Shown here piece after piece: positions 1 through 11,263 of a stretch of DNA of 64,000 bases (positions within the stretch are counted from its first letter, which is position 1; each line of letters starts with the position of its first letter). The position numbers and the translations under genes were made by a program. The notes beneath the pieces were generated by a model. That model had not been told where the DNA came from. It saw nothing but the letters and a program-made list of their open reading frames with translations, and ran no database searches. Source of the DNA: Amphibalanus amphitrite (Eukaryota; Arthropoda; Thecostraca; Balanomorpha; Balanidae); NCBI RefSeq assembly GCF_019059575.1, contig NW_024882195.1, positions 62,001-126,000 of the forward strand. The letters run 5' to 3'.

Positions 1-120
1 GAGCCGGAGGCCAACCGCGGAACTCGCGCCGCCAGGAGAGCTCGGCACACAGCACAGCAGACGCAGAACGTCGATCGGAGGGCAGCATTTACTCAATTCA
101 ATTCTAATGAGATCTGCATG

Positions 121-500
121 GGCGTAAACCCCTGTACGGACAATGTGGATCTTTTGCATGGGGGCGCCACTATGACCATAAAAGGCGCCTCTCATAGACC
201 TCACAGGCACCCCTCTTTCTCATGGAGGCACCTCTATTGCCATCACAGGCGCCCCTGAAGACTTCGCACTTAGGCGCCCTTATGGGCTTCATAGGCCCAT
301 AAGGCAAAGGCTTTATTTAGGGGCGCCGCTCTTTGGCATGCATTTTCGTACAGCAACGAATCTCTTTTGTATGTGGGCGCCCGTATAGACATCAGAAGCG
401 CCCCTATAGGCCTCACTAGCCTCTCGTGGCCCCTATAGGCCTCACTAGCCTCTCGTGACCCCTATAGGCCTCACTAGCGCCCCTCTCGTGAATGCAGGCC
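121..500. repeat. Degenerate minisatellite built on GGCGCC / TATAGGCCTCACTAG
   Basis: Roughly 30-bp degenerate units recur, each with a GGCGCC or GCGCCCCT core followed by TATAG or CATAG and a CCTCAC motif. The last three units (about 420-495) are nearly identical and carry TATAGGCCTCACTAG and CTCTCGTG. No credible coding frame is seen, so I call it a locally expanded tandem repeat. Confidence 0.6.
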
Positions 501-639
501 TCTCGTGAATCCCCTCTCTTTCACAGGGAAGTGCCCCCTTCACTTAGGCAATAGTGATACCAGTATACCAGTATATTCACTGCACGTGCACACTGCACCA
601 AACCTACAGCCAGACTGGCCCCTCGCACCGCCGGAAATA

Positions 640-910
640 GGTGCGGGCCCAGGAGGGCAACGTGCTCACATACGGGCGCCTGATCCCACCACAGGCAGCG
701 GAACTCCCGGCGTCCTCAAAGAGGGGGCCGCGGACCCGCGGACAGCCCCCGCAGCGAGACGCGGCACTGCCGGCCTCGTGCGGCGGGGGGACGCAACCCC
801 TACGGGCCCAGACAGCCCCCCACAGCGAGACGCGGCCCCCGCCAGGCAGCGACTGCGGCGGCGTCTCACCGGCCGCTGGTCAGACGGCCTCCCCGTGACC
901 CGATCATAAA
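640..910. repeat. GC-rich block with internal duplication
   Basis: A CpG-rich stretch in which an ACAGCCCC...GCAGCGAGACGCGGC segment occurs twice about 70 bases apart. Several frames stay open here because of the composition; none resembles a known protein and no splice sites stand out. It could be a CpG island or a local repeat. Confidence 0.35.
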
Positions 911-1120
911 CTGCCACAGGTGGCGCCCCCTTGAGGGATGGCGTCCCTATGACAGTTTGTCCGCACCAATCTGTTGAGCGTGATTATGCCACTGCACTGA
1001 AGCCGAGAAGGCTGGTTATTTCAAGAACATTTGCTGCGAAATTGTAATCGGGTCGGAATAAATACAACGATTTGTGGCACGCTTAAATGCATTTGTTTGT
1101 TCATTGTTGAATATGGTTAA

Positions 1121-1690
1121 ATTTTGCCCGTATTGGTGTTTTACCAGCCGCGAACGTAGGTATAGGGGGAGAGGGTATCGGCTGGACCCCTCCCCTTGCC
1201 GTTCAGCCCCTGATCGAGCTAGAGCTTCGCGGAAAAAAAACCAGCGTGTTGCCCGTGACGAGAGGAAGTCGATGATACCCAATTTTAACATCCTAGGTCA
1301 TTGGTTGACCTTCCAGGTCAGGTCAATAACCCAAAAGTCGGGGAAAACGGAACCTGTTAAAACTTCGTAAAGTGAGGTTATGCAGTTTTCGGGGTGCTGA
1401 TCACGAATTTTATATTGATTTTGATCACATATGATGTCTTGATGCATTCAGGCCAGATCGAGTCAGGTCAGGTCAGGTCAACCAGTAGGGTTACTGCCGG
1501 GTATTCATAATAGGTGTCAGCCAACACTGACAGCTTCTTAACATGTTACAAAGGCACAAAAACTACCTCGTCAATGTTCAAATGGTTGCTAAATTCGAAA
1601 TCAGCTCCAAAAACTAGCCTGGAAACATGTAAAAGTCGAAAAAGTGAATCAAGATCCTCAAAGTCAATGCCCTGACCTGGCTTCCACGTG
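1121..1690 (-). mobile_element. piggyBac-like family B element, truncated fragment
   Basis: Starts at a TTAA (1117-1120). It carries a G-run/C-run hairpin near 1166-1200, a block with CTGATCGAGCTAGAGCTTCG shared with the right end of the family B copies at 6482 and 47997, and AGGTCAGGTCAGGTCA-type runs near 1450-1480. Reading rightward it matches the family B end inverted. It stops without the opposite terminus where Penelope-like sequence begins near 1700, so it is a truncated copy. Confidence 0.7.
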
Positions 1691-1699
1691 ACCTTGACA

Positions 1700-1905
1700 A
1701 CCACCGCAATTTTTATAAAGTCTGATGGCCAAGAGTTGCGAACGAAAATTATAATTAAAATCTAAATCTTTTTGTATTTCAGACGTTTCGACAACACTGT
1801 GTCATCGTCAGTAATTGATATAAAATATTTCCTGAAGTCACAAATCACATTTTAAAAATAACATCAGCATTAAGAAATTACACATGGTAATGACATTTCG
1901 GTGTT
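1700..1905 (-). mobile_element. Penelope-like element fragment (ribozyme-bearing terminal region)
   Basis: About 200 bases that recur in inverted orientation, very similar in sequence, at 7383-7545 plus 6450-6482. In the other copy a family B element splits the sequence; here it is continuous through a single TTAA (1870-1873). It contains a hammerhead-ribozyme motif on the minus strand, and the other copy lies beside a GIY-YIG coding fragment. Both are hallmarks of Penelope-like retroelements. Assignment is by inference from these two marks; no reverse transcriptase remains. Confidence 0.6.
1782..1811 (-). ncRNA. Hammerhead ribozyme core (type I, minimal stem III)
   Basis: On the minus strand the conserved boxes occur in order: CTGACGA (fits CUGANGA), a short stem-loop with GACA pairing TGTC, then GAAAC followed by GTC. 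The stem III region is ACGT, self-complementary, so it would need to pair between two ribozyme copies. That is known for ribozymes of Penelope-like elements. Flanking A/T-rich bases can form a plausible stem I. Here all core bases are intact. Confidence 0.6.
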
Positions 1906-2063
1906 TTTACATTCGATCACGTTCGTTCCTCACAAGCGTGCTCCGTTTCAGCAAGGCGTTAGGCGGCACGGGCGGACATCGATAGCAGCGCCTCTATCGG
2001 TCACTAGGGAAAGCTGGGCTGTAGGCGACGAAATACCGGCTGAGTTGTCACACGTTGAATAGG

Positions 2064-3266
2064 TTAACCCGCGCCCTGCTGGGGGGGGGGGTGTTTGAAC
2101 ACCCCCCCCTTGTGGTTTTTCGCGAATATCTCAAAAACAGCGGCGCCGAGCGCCGCCGTTTTTGGTACACCTTATCATACATCAATTCTACACATGTTGT
2201 GAAAATTTCAGACCAAGGTCATTCAAGGTCAGGTCACCAGGTTACTTGAAGTGACCTCACCTCATAAAAAGTTTCAATGTCTGTCATAGCTACGACGAGT
2301 GACCGATCGCTTTGAAACTTTCAGCGATTGCTAAGAGTAATAGCATGTACAAAATGTATATCTCAGAATTTTGATATCGATGACCTAAGGTCAGGTCAAT
2401 TTTGCGACCTCCCCATTATAAGTCAATGGGAGAAAATTGAAAAGCGTCTGTTTTGGACAAAAGACATTATAAACACTCCTAAACACCGAATTACAAGTGT
2501 TTTAAACACAATGAACATGAAAATGGTGTTTGTGACCCTTGTTTATGCCCTGAGGTCATCTTAGGTCACGAATGGTATCTAACAGTTTTTCGCAAATAAC
2601 TTTTGATAGAGGCATGCTAGAGCGATGAAAACGCCTTAGATGTGTTCAGCTCGACGATACGGATCGACTAATATGCAACATGACCCTTTCCGGTCAGGTC
2701 ATGACCTTGACCTGAGGTCAAATTTTCAAGTTGACCTTTCAAGGTCAACTTATAGTTCATTCGATGCGTCTTGACGAGAGGAACACAATGCCGGTAAAAG
2801 TAAGCTCGTACAAGGCTTGGGTCAAAAGTTATTGCAGAAAAACTGTTTCCGAAAAAATCGGCTATTTTTGCAGTTTTTGCCCCCTGCAGGCAAAACCGTT
2901 GACGTTAGGTCAAATCTGAGAGAATTACTCAGAAAGCGCGTTTAAAGGGCTATCGAATGCGCTTTTCCGCGGCGCTGTAGCTCTATTGGTTCTCGAGTTA
3001 TGCGTTAGCTTCTTGGAAATTTTCGACATTCGACCTGGAAATCGGCGAATTTTTGCCTTCAATGACCTCTGGTGACCTGACCTTTGACCTGACCAAAAAA
3101 TTGACCGAAGTGATTTCGTCATTATTTTTGACGCTCTTTCGAACGCCGCCTTCCGCGTATCGCTACGTGGCCCAGGAGCCGAGTTACAAGGGGGGGGGGT
3201 GTTTGAACACCCCCCCCCCCCCAGCAGGGCGTGGAAATCCAGGACCCCCAGCCGGGCGCGGGTTAA
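2064..3266 (+). mobile_element. piggyBac-like non-autonomous element, family A
   Basis: Flanked by TTAA at 2064-2067 and 3263-3266, with ends CCCGCGCCC...GGGCGCGGG. Each end carries a G-run - TGTTTGAACA - C-run hairpin (2081-2108 and 3191-3222). Inside are a TTTTTCGCGAATA-like box, TGACCT/AGGTCA hexamers, the CCCATT...AATGGG mini-palindrome (inverted here, about 2413-2432) and an ATTCGATGCGTCTTGACGAG module (about 2759). At about 1.2 kb it has no transposase, so it would have to be mobilised in trans. TTAA targets and CCC...GGG ends are piggyBac features. Confidence 0.8.
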
Positions 3267-6180
3267 TAGACATCCGTCTTGTGAAAAAGTTGAACTTTTG
3301 CCTTCAATATTTCTACAGGCAATTTTAGAAGTGTCTTCACATAGATTACAACACCGTTTAGATTATTGTATTCACTTCAAGCCTTCCCTATTGGCATATT
3401 TACGTCTGGACAACGAGTTGCGTTGGAGAGGCCGGAAATAGTGGCGATTTCAGGACCGCAAGAATGGACCGCCATTGGAATGATTCTTTTTGAAACCGTG
3501 CACTGTTTTCGGCCGGAATTTAATAGTTACTACAAAATATTTTTTTATTACGTTTCCACCAAGAATGAATGCCATCGGGGCTAAATTTGTACTACTTTTG
3601 CATTTTGTCAAGAAGCATATAGTGCTGTTATATTGCAGTTTTTGCGCGTTTGTTACAAAATATGAAGCGAATAAGCGTCAGAAGAAGAAGAAGAAGAAGA
3701 TTCATCAGTGCCAGAAGTTAACTTGAGGAGAAGCTATGTTAATTGCTCTTGTCCATCCACTAGAAGTTATTAAATATTTTGCTTTGTGTATTCCAAAAGG
3801 AGTGGGAACTATTTTATTTGTGCCTTCATGTCAGAATTGAAGGTGGATCATTAAATTTTCAAGGCAGTTTACAAACAAGCATTTGGTCTTTCTCGTATAT
3901 AAGCAGTGGCTAAGAAGAAAAAGTTGATCAATCCTGAAGTTCAGTCATCGTACCTCAACTTGGCAGCAAGATCCCCAAGGACAGAGGTTATATTGTATAG
4001 CTGTCCTGTAAATCAAAGCATTTTTGTGCTTACAAAGGCTTAAGCTATTTGTGGTGTGTTCGGAGTGAGGCTATATGGCCATTTTTGTTGTATGTTTATG
4101 TGGAGATTGAATATAACTGTGACCCTTTGCTTGTTTGTATACTTACTATGGTCAAACAGGGAACAGCACATTCACATAACATACTCACCTAGCACCTAAC
4201 TCATAGCTGTACCCTGCAGGATCTGTACTTGTTCATGTCTTGAGCATAAACAAAGCACTAAAGTAGCTTAGTAATCATTTCCCACATTTTCTGAGCATCT
4301 AACATGACATACAGCAGTGCAGAGCAGCTTCAGAGAAGAAACACTTTAAATGCACAGACTCACACCAGCCACCCAATGAGCCAGTTCCTCAGTTGACTGT
4401 TTCCCTGGATGCAGCTTGGCAAGGTGAGCTAACTATAGGCAAGTTGAAGGTTAGCAGGTAAGATTGAGTTAGGGTGAGTACCTACCTATAACTGGGTGCT
4501 TCTGCTATGCAGGTCTTGGGTAAGGCTGCAAATATGTGTGATGATTGAGGTTAGGTCAGCTGTCAGGTTATTCAGGTATGCTCATTGCTCAGGTCACATT
4601 TTTATGGACACTTGGCAAATTAAAAAACTAGCATAACCTAATCTAAGCTAACCCGACTAAACCTACACAACTGCTGACTATAGGAACTAAGCACCTACCT
4701 ACTTGTGCCTACATCTCATACCATGTCAAAACTCAAAGTAGAGTTCCTTGGTGGAAGATTACCCTCAGTACTTTTTATCCCAGCCCTGTGAAGAAAACTA
4801 ATGCTTCTAAGCTGTGAGTCACTGCTGGCCATCCACAGGAAGAAACGCTGAGACTGAGAGCTTTGCCATTGTATATTGGACCAACAATCATGAATCACTA
4901 TCATGAATGACTATGAACACATCATATGATCACATCGTTGCATGGATTGTCACATTGACAATTTTATAACAATTTTTTTTCAAAAAATACAGTAATGATT
5001 AACATCAAAATCAGCATTAAGTGGATTTGGTGATCCAAGCTTTCTCCTCCAGTTGCAGTAGCAATGAAATGATCGCATGTTTCATTTGCCAGACACTGAG
5101 TAGGATGCACATTACAATCTGCACAGCATCTAAGCATAGTAAAGCTGCCAAAGTCCATTCATTCTAAATTTTTAACTTGATAGTTAGCACTAATTTATCT
5201 TGCTGTTGTAAGTTATCATTCAATATTCATACCAATACATCAATATGCACTCATCAGTCAACATTTTCTGGCATGATCCTGCTCAGCGTGCTCTTCAGTA
5301 TTGCTCCAGGATCTGCAATATTATAGCTTGTTTTCGGCCAATAAGCTCTTTTAATTTTACTTTGTTTTTGCTGATATATGAGCCCGATCAACTTGCGTTT
5401 ATCAACCAAAATTTAATAGCTTAAAGTTCAACTTGATATTGATATTGCTCAGGAGTCACTAGTCAGGACCTTGACCTCTGTCAGCCTCCTGGATACTTCG
5501 GATTGTTTTCAGTCACATGCTTCTTAAATATGATATAAGTCAATCTTAATGGATCCAAAACATCCAACAAAACGACGTACAAGAGTACGGAAACCACTAG
5601 ATAAACTTAAAAAGCGCCTTGGAACAGAGCCAAGTGGTCCTCCATTTGCTTGTTTACAATGATTGTAGTGCTGATGTATTTTTAGGACTCTGAAGGTCGG
5701 CTTATAAAAAATGAAACGTTTTTACAAAAGTTGTAAGGCAAGTAATATTTATCTGAAAGAATTAAAATATTCAAAAGCCAAACACTATGAAATACATGAA
5801 TCGGAACGAAAAAGTAACCGAAAAATCCAGCCTAATCACCGGCTCCTAAAACTGCAACAAAATCAGCACTTTTCCCCGCAACTCGTTGTCCAGACGTAAA
5901 TATGCTCCCTATTGTTCTTGATGATGCGGGAACTATTTCTAATTAGTGTTTCTAGCTTAATACAAGAATATATTGTGCAAACGTTGAAAAAAGCATAGAT
6001 GGAATATTTTAAATGCAATTTTCTCTAGCAATTAATGATAAATTCTCTACAGGTCAAGGAAAAGATGCATGCTAACTGATAGTTTAAAGTTCTTCGGGTC
6101 AGTTGTTTTCTTCTTTTCTTACGTCGCCCCAATGGCCGCGAATACACTTGTAATAACGCCTATCTGATAATCTGGCTGTC
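3267..6180. other. A/T-rich stretch without recognisable gene
   Basis: I see no convincing exon, RNA gene or terminal-inverted-repeat element. There is a short GAA microsatellite near 3677-3700, and AGGT-rich, pyrimidine-rich text around 4440-4700 with no clear repeat boundary. Open frames are short and composition-driven. Confidence 0.4.
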
Positions 6181-6213
6181 GCTACTGCCATCGAATAAAA
6201 TCCCCCTCTTGTG

Positions 6214-6471
6214 TTAAGTGTGTTCTTGGTCTTGATGTGTGCAGCCTCTAGTGCCCTCCTGATATTTTAGTTTACCTTTCTCTAAAATTTCAGCCCCTTC
6301 CCACCTTGGTAAGTGCCCGACCTCATCCACATGAACCACTATCGCATTACTTAACACGTGCCCCCTCACGTCTCTTCTGTGTTCCCCGACACGGGTACCT
6401 AGGCCCCTACCTGTCTCGCCTACATATTGTTTTTCGCAAACAGCGCACGGTATCTGAAATGTCATTACCAT
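6214..6471 (-). pseudogene. Penelope-like GIY-YIG endonuclease domain, fragment
   Basis: The minus-strand translation (about 85 residues) contains IPCAVCEKQYVGETGR followed by RVGEHRRDV. This is the cysteine-flanked YVGETGR core of the GIY-YIG endonuclease at the C-terminus of Penelope-like retroelement polyproteins. The reverse transcriptase part upstream is missing: upstream sequence runs into ribozyme-bearing terminal sequence in the opposite orientation and then a family B insertion at 6482. It is therefore a 5'-truncated, rearranged relic. Confidence 0.7.
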
Positions 6472-6481
6472 GTGTAATTTC

Positions 6482-7382
6482 TTAACCCTCGCATGTGTAG
6501 GGGGGGGTCGGATGGACCCCCCCCCATGGTTTTTCGCGAATAACTCGCGTAAAAAGCGGCCGATCGCGACGAAACTTTAAGTACCCTCGCGTTAATCAAT
6601 TTTACACCTACCCTGAAAATTTCATGACCCTGACCCCAATGACCTTTGACCTGTGACCTCTTTTCCGAGACCATGTTTGGCCGGAATCGCGATTTCGCGT
6701 ATGTCGGCTCGCACTAGCCGCGTGTTTGCAAGCTTTTCGTGGTTTCAAACGTTCAAACATGTGATTTGATGTTACTCCCGTGTGTGTCAAGGTCACCTGA
6801 AGGTCAGGTCAGGTCATTGACCTTTGGTGACCTCGGGTGACCTCGGGTCACTTTTTCGAGTTTTACATGTTTCTAGGCTAGTTTTTGGAGCTGAATTCGA
6901 ATTTAGCAACCATTTGAACATTTACGAAGTAGTTTTGGTGACTTCGTAACATGTTACGAAGCTGTCAGAGGCGGTTGACACGTACTACGAATACCCGTCA
7001 CGACGCCTACTGGTTGACCTGACCTGACCTGACCCGACCTGGTCTAAATGCTTCAAGACATCATCTGTGATCAAAACTAACACGATATTCGTGATCAGCA
7101 CCCCGAAGAACCCCTTAGCAGCCACACTTTACGACTTTCTAACAGGTTCCGATTTTCCCGACTTTGGGTCATTGACCTGACCTGGAAGGTCAACCAATGA
7201 CCTAGGACCTTAAAATTGGGTATCATCGGCTTCCTCTCGTCACGGGCAACACGCTCGTTTTTTCCGCGAAGCTCTAGCTCGATCAGGGGCCAAACGGCAA
7301 GGGGGGGGGGTCCAACCGACCCCCCCCCCCCCCCCCTCTACACATTAGAAGCTGGCAAACGCCGCACACATGCGAGGGTTAA
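6482..7382 (+). mobile_element. piggyBac-like non-autonomous element, family B (complete)
   Basis: TTAA at 6482-6485 and 7379-7382; ends CCCTCGCATGTG...CACATGCGAGGG. The left hairpin is G-run - TCGGATGGA - C-run, the right one G-run - TCCAACCGA - C-run. A TTTTTCGCGAATAACTCGCG box follows the left hairpin. The interior has GGTCAGGTCAGGTCATTGACC and TGACCTGACCTGACC runs. It splits Penelope-like sequence that is uninterrupted at 1700-1905, so both boundaries are exact. About 95 percent or more alike by eye to the copy at 47997-48890. Confidence 0.88.
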
Positions 7383-7545
7383 TGCTGATGTTATTTTTAA
7401 AATGTGATTTGTGAATTCAGGAAATATTTTATATCAATTACTGACAATGACACAGTGTTGTCGAAACGTCTGAAATACAAAAAGATTTAGATTTTAATTA
7501 TAATTTTCGTTCGCAACTCTTGGCCATCAGACTTTATAAACATGT
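7383..7545 (+). mobile_element. Penelope-like terminal region, second copy, with degraded ribozyme
   Basis: Inverted copy of 1700-1870. The hammerhead core at 7441-7470 reads CTGACAA instead of CTGACGA, changing the guanine that acts in catalysis (G8); GAAAC and GTC are kept. The ribozyme is thus predicted inactive. Upstream it is continuous, across the family B insertion, with the GIY-YIG fragment at 6214. Confidence 0.6.
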
Positions 7546-7589
7546 CTTACAATACTGAACAACCACCGCAATATATGGGAGAACAGCAT

Positions 7590-7870
7590 TTCACGTTGAA
7601 CGTTAAAAACCACAGAAAGACTGCAAACGCGCGGATAGTGTGGGCCGACATATTCCGAAACGCGATTCCGGCCAAACATAGTCTCGAGAAACAGGTCACA
7701 GGTCAAAGGTTATTTGGGTCACAGTGATACAGTGTGCAGGGTATGTGTGAAATTGAAAAAAGCGAGGGTTCTGAATGTTTCGTCGCGATTAGCCGCTTTT
7801 TGCTCGAGTTATTCGCGAAAACCGAAAGCTGGGTCCGTTCGACCTCCTGCCCCTAAGTGCGAGGGTTTAA
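7590..7870 (-). mobile_element. piggyBac-like family B element, truncated end
   Basis: Resembles the left third of family B read backwards: the GCGATTCCGGCCAAACAT block, CAGGTCACAGGTCAAAGGT, the TTATTCGCGAAAA box, then a mutated hairpin and GTGCGAGGGTTTAA at the end (TTAA 7867-7870). The G-runs are eroded, so it is older than the copy at 6482. Penelope-like sequence abuts its truncated side. Confidence 0.6.
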
Positions 7871-8229
7871 TTACGGGTAACAAACTCTTTTGTGATTCAG
7901 ACAAAAAAATCATTACACGATGGGACGTAGGAAAATTATTGCTTATAAAATTTTGACCGTTTCCTTTGCTTAAAAAAACTCGCCTAATATATTACGCCTG
8001 CCCGTACATGAAATTTAGTTGATCCAATACAAATGTCGGAAAGCAAGCAAAAACTTTCCCAATTTGTGCTACTTTGGAAGTCAGATTTATACTCCTTCTG
8101 GTAGTTTTATATGTACATATGTATACCGATTGTTTGTTTTGTTTTGTTGGGTTAGGCACTTTCGGTCTAACAAGACCATTTTAGAGCTGGAAGGATCAGG
8201 ATGATAGGAATTAAGGGGAGACATTGGTC

Positions 8230-8408
8230 TATGCAGACAGTGGCGGATCCAGGGGGGGGGGAAATGGGCATTTGCCCCTCCCAAACGGCATAATTTTATC
8301 ATTACGCCTATCTGGAAGAGGCATGGAAAGAATCGATAAATTGTTATGGTTTGCCCCCCCCCCCAAAAAAAAAAAAAACTATGAGCTGGATCCGCCTCTG
8401 TATGCAGA
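8230..8408. mobile_element. hAT-like MITE with 8-bp target duplication
   Basis: An 8-base duplication TATGCAGA (8230-8237 and 8401-8408) flanks a 163-bp element with ends CAGTGGCGGATCC...GGATCCGCCTCTG. The inside has a G-run, a C-run and an A-run and no coding capacity. Eight-base duplications and CAG-type ends fit hAT elements. Related GGCGGATYCA ends appear near 59413, 60439 and 63967. Confidence 0.8.
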
Positions 8409-8696
8409 CACCCTAGAGAGTCGCCGGGGCTGAGCTCGTCCGAATGGACAGGCCGACCAGCCCCCCCCCCCCCCCCCCCCCCACACACACACCAAGCACT
8501 CTCTGCACCCGGCTACGGGGTGCGCTCCCTTGGGAGCAGCGGTACCGGTGTCGCTCCAAGGGAGCAGCCCGCATAATATAAAGTTGCCTGTCCAGCCCGG
8601 AGGGGGTTGCGGCGTGGAGGAGAAGGATTTCAGCATCCTGAGGATGGAAGCGACGGACGGGTGATGTATATACCGATACAGTGCACACGCACTTAC

Positions 8697-8815
8697 CGAT
8701 GCTGGCTGCTGACCTGGATTTCCGGCGGCGAGGGCACGGCCTCCTCGGGAGTAGTTTGGTTTCCGGCCGCGGGCGGCGCCACCGTCGCGTTGGTGGCGCG
8801 CCGGTCGCGCCGCGT
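8697..8815 (-). CDS. Candidate internal exon, Ala/Pro/Thr-rich
   Basis: On the minus strand a GTTACAG acceptor (ending at 8816) precedes a 119-base open segment that ends in CATCG followed by GTAAGT (8696-8691). The translation is low-complexity, with RRDRRATNATVAPPAAGNQ near its start, so no family can be named. GC content is well above the flanks. Good splice signals support an exon, but composition alone could keep the frame open. Confidence 0.35.
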
Positions 8816-11263
8816 CTGTAACGGGCAGTAGGTGGCGCTAGTGGTGGCTGGTCGGGCACAGGGTATATAGAACAACGGGTACACCAACGACGCGGAAAGC
8901 GCCCATTTTACCTGGATGAGTTACATTGGTAGGTGATATATTTTTTGAATATGGAAATAATAGAGTATTCCATTCTGAAGAGTATAGCCAAATTCATAAA
9001 GCAGTTATTTTCAAATTATATGTAGGGGAAGCCGGGGGAAGCCCGGGCGCGGGGGAAGCCCGGCCACCCCATTTCCGGCTAAATTATTCACAATAAAATG
9101 CTCAACTGTTTGTCCTTGCAGCGTGGCAGCTAAGGTAACGCCAGCAAAAAAGTTAAGGCTGACAAAAATTGCACATTGTTAAAGTTATAGCGCAAAAATG
9201 ATATTTTAAGGGTTTTTAGCTAAAAAGTGAGATATGTTGCACTGTTAATGTTATACCATACAGTACTAATATTTATACGAATGTTATGTAAAGACCGTTA
9301 AAGTGTTTGTAGTGAGGGGTGACGAGGCAGGCTGGCTTAAGTATGACATTTTTCGAATATCGCTGTTCTAAAATAAAAATTAGCATATTGGGGTAACCCC
9401 GGGCGAGTGGCCAAGCTTACCCCCAACCGAGAGCAATGCCACTAAACCACTGTTTTCCATGAGATAATAGGTACTGAGCAGGTTTGGTTTACACCTAGAT
9501 AAAAGATAAATTTCGAAAATAAACATGTTATCATAGACAAAGCCAGTCATGTCACTTAAGGTCAACTAGGGTCAAACTACGTTTTTGCAGATAACGCGAC
9601 AGACAATGAAGCTAGAGCTTCAAAAATGGTGTCGTTGTGTTCTTCTTCATCAGCCGAGTCGAATGATATGCAATATGATGCATTAAGGTAAAAAGAAAAA
9701 TAAATTTTAAGGAATTTTGAAATACACATTTTTTGTCAATTTTGCATCACGATTTTCATCGACCAGAGCGCTATTGCATAAACATAAGATTTACGCCACC
9801 GGAGTAGATCTTAACTTTTTTACGAAACGGCCATACTCTACGAAACACCGTAAAACCTGTTGCATAAAGGCCGTGACCTACTTCGTAAATATTTGGAAAA
9901 TCTAGGTATGACGTCATACATGAATGAAAGTAGTGCCGGATCTCAGCAAGAAATGCAGAAGAATGGTGACAATAATGAAAGCGATTAAAGTTCCAGTGTA
10001 CTGAAATGTGTGAGTCACGTTGTCTGGATAAGTGGTTCAAATCACCTTGAATTGATAGCGACTTTAGAAAACCTTTCGTACTTTTCAATATTCATGCGCC
10101 CCCCCCCCCCCCCCACATCAAGCGGCGGTCGGCTTGGTAAACAACATCGATCGTGGCATCTTGGGAGTGTGGGGTATTCTAAGATCATAGATAATTTGCC
10201 CTCACTATGGGTTTCAGTCGATATTCTACATAAATTTGCATAGAACTGAGTGCACTGCATCCGTCTAGAACAGTGCCGTAGCTGCTACTGCCACCTTTCG
10301 CCAATTAAGTAAGCTGAGATTTATACACTCGCCGTCCGGATGGTTGCTAGGTAGGACACGAAAGTAAACAACATTCCAAAGAAGAATCAAGGCAAGAAGA
10401 ATAAAGAATTTCAAGACAAGTGTCCAGCTTGGCCTGCAAGATCGAACAAGATCATCATTTGGTGGCTGAAAATGAAGACTTAAGATAACCAGGGCCCAGA
10501 CTAACAAGTAAGTTTTCTATTATAGCGAATGGTTAGTGAACAATTGTCGGTTCATTGGCAGCACACTGCTCACTGCTCAGCCCTTTCAGACCAATCGTGA
10601 GCTTTTTCAATAGTTAATGGTTAAAGCTAATGCCGCTACAATTCCTGATCCATATTTTCTTTTGGTGTATTTTGAATTTGGCATCGTGTTTATTAGCCTC
10701 AGCCCTCAATTACTCGCAACATTCCAATGTTCTGACGCTTTTTTCTTCACCATTATCTACAATTAGGTATGTTGAAATGCCATATCATATTGATATGGTG
10801 CCAGGTGTCTTATCATTAAAATCATTTAAATATCCACAAAATTACGTTTAATTATATATTTGCAAGCAACATGCTTTCGCGCGTTGAATTAGTAGGCACA
10901 AAACAGAATGCATTTAAGCTAGGTATTACAAGATGAATACCTACCTATTCGTCTGTGGGCTTGCATGATATTTTTCAGTTTCAAACGTAAGCATTAAGGG
11001 CATATCAGCATAGCATCTAGATACCTACTGGACTATTCTGAATCTGCCAGTGAATTGCTTATTACTTTCAATTCACAGGCTTTTATTAAATGACATGGCT
11101 AATTAAATTTAATTAAATGGCACTGGCTAAAATTGGCTAATTAAATTTAATTAAATGCACTGGCTAAAATTGGCTTTAAAAAGTCAACTTTACCAGTATA
11201 GCAGGGCACAGTCACAGACGCGCGAATCATAATAGCCATGTGTTCATGGATGATTGCAAGATG

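Noticed and set aside
2328-2564. Short frames inside the family A elements as hidden proteins
   Set aside because: Frames are not conserved between copies 2064 and 44942 and run through AGGTCA repeats.
9391-9430. GGGGTAACCCCGGGC segment as an isolated regulatory palindrome
   Set aside because: It mirrors a segment near 13640 and is better explained as part of the terminal region of the large TIR element.
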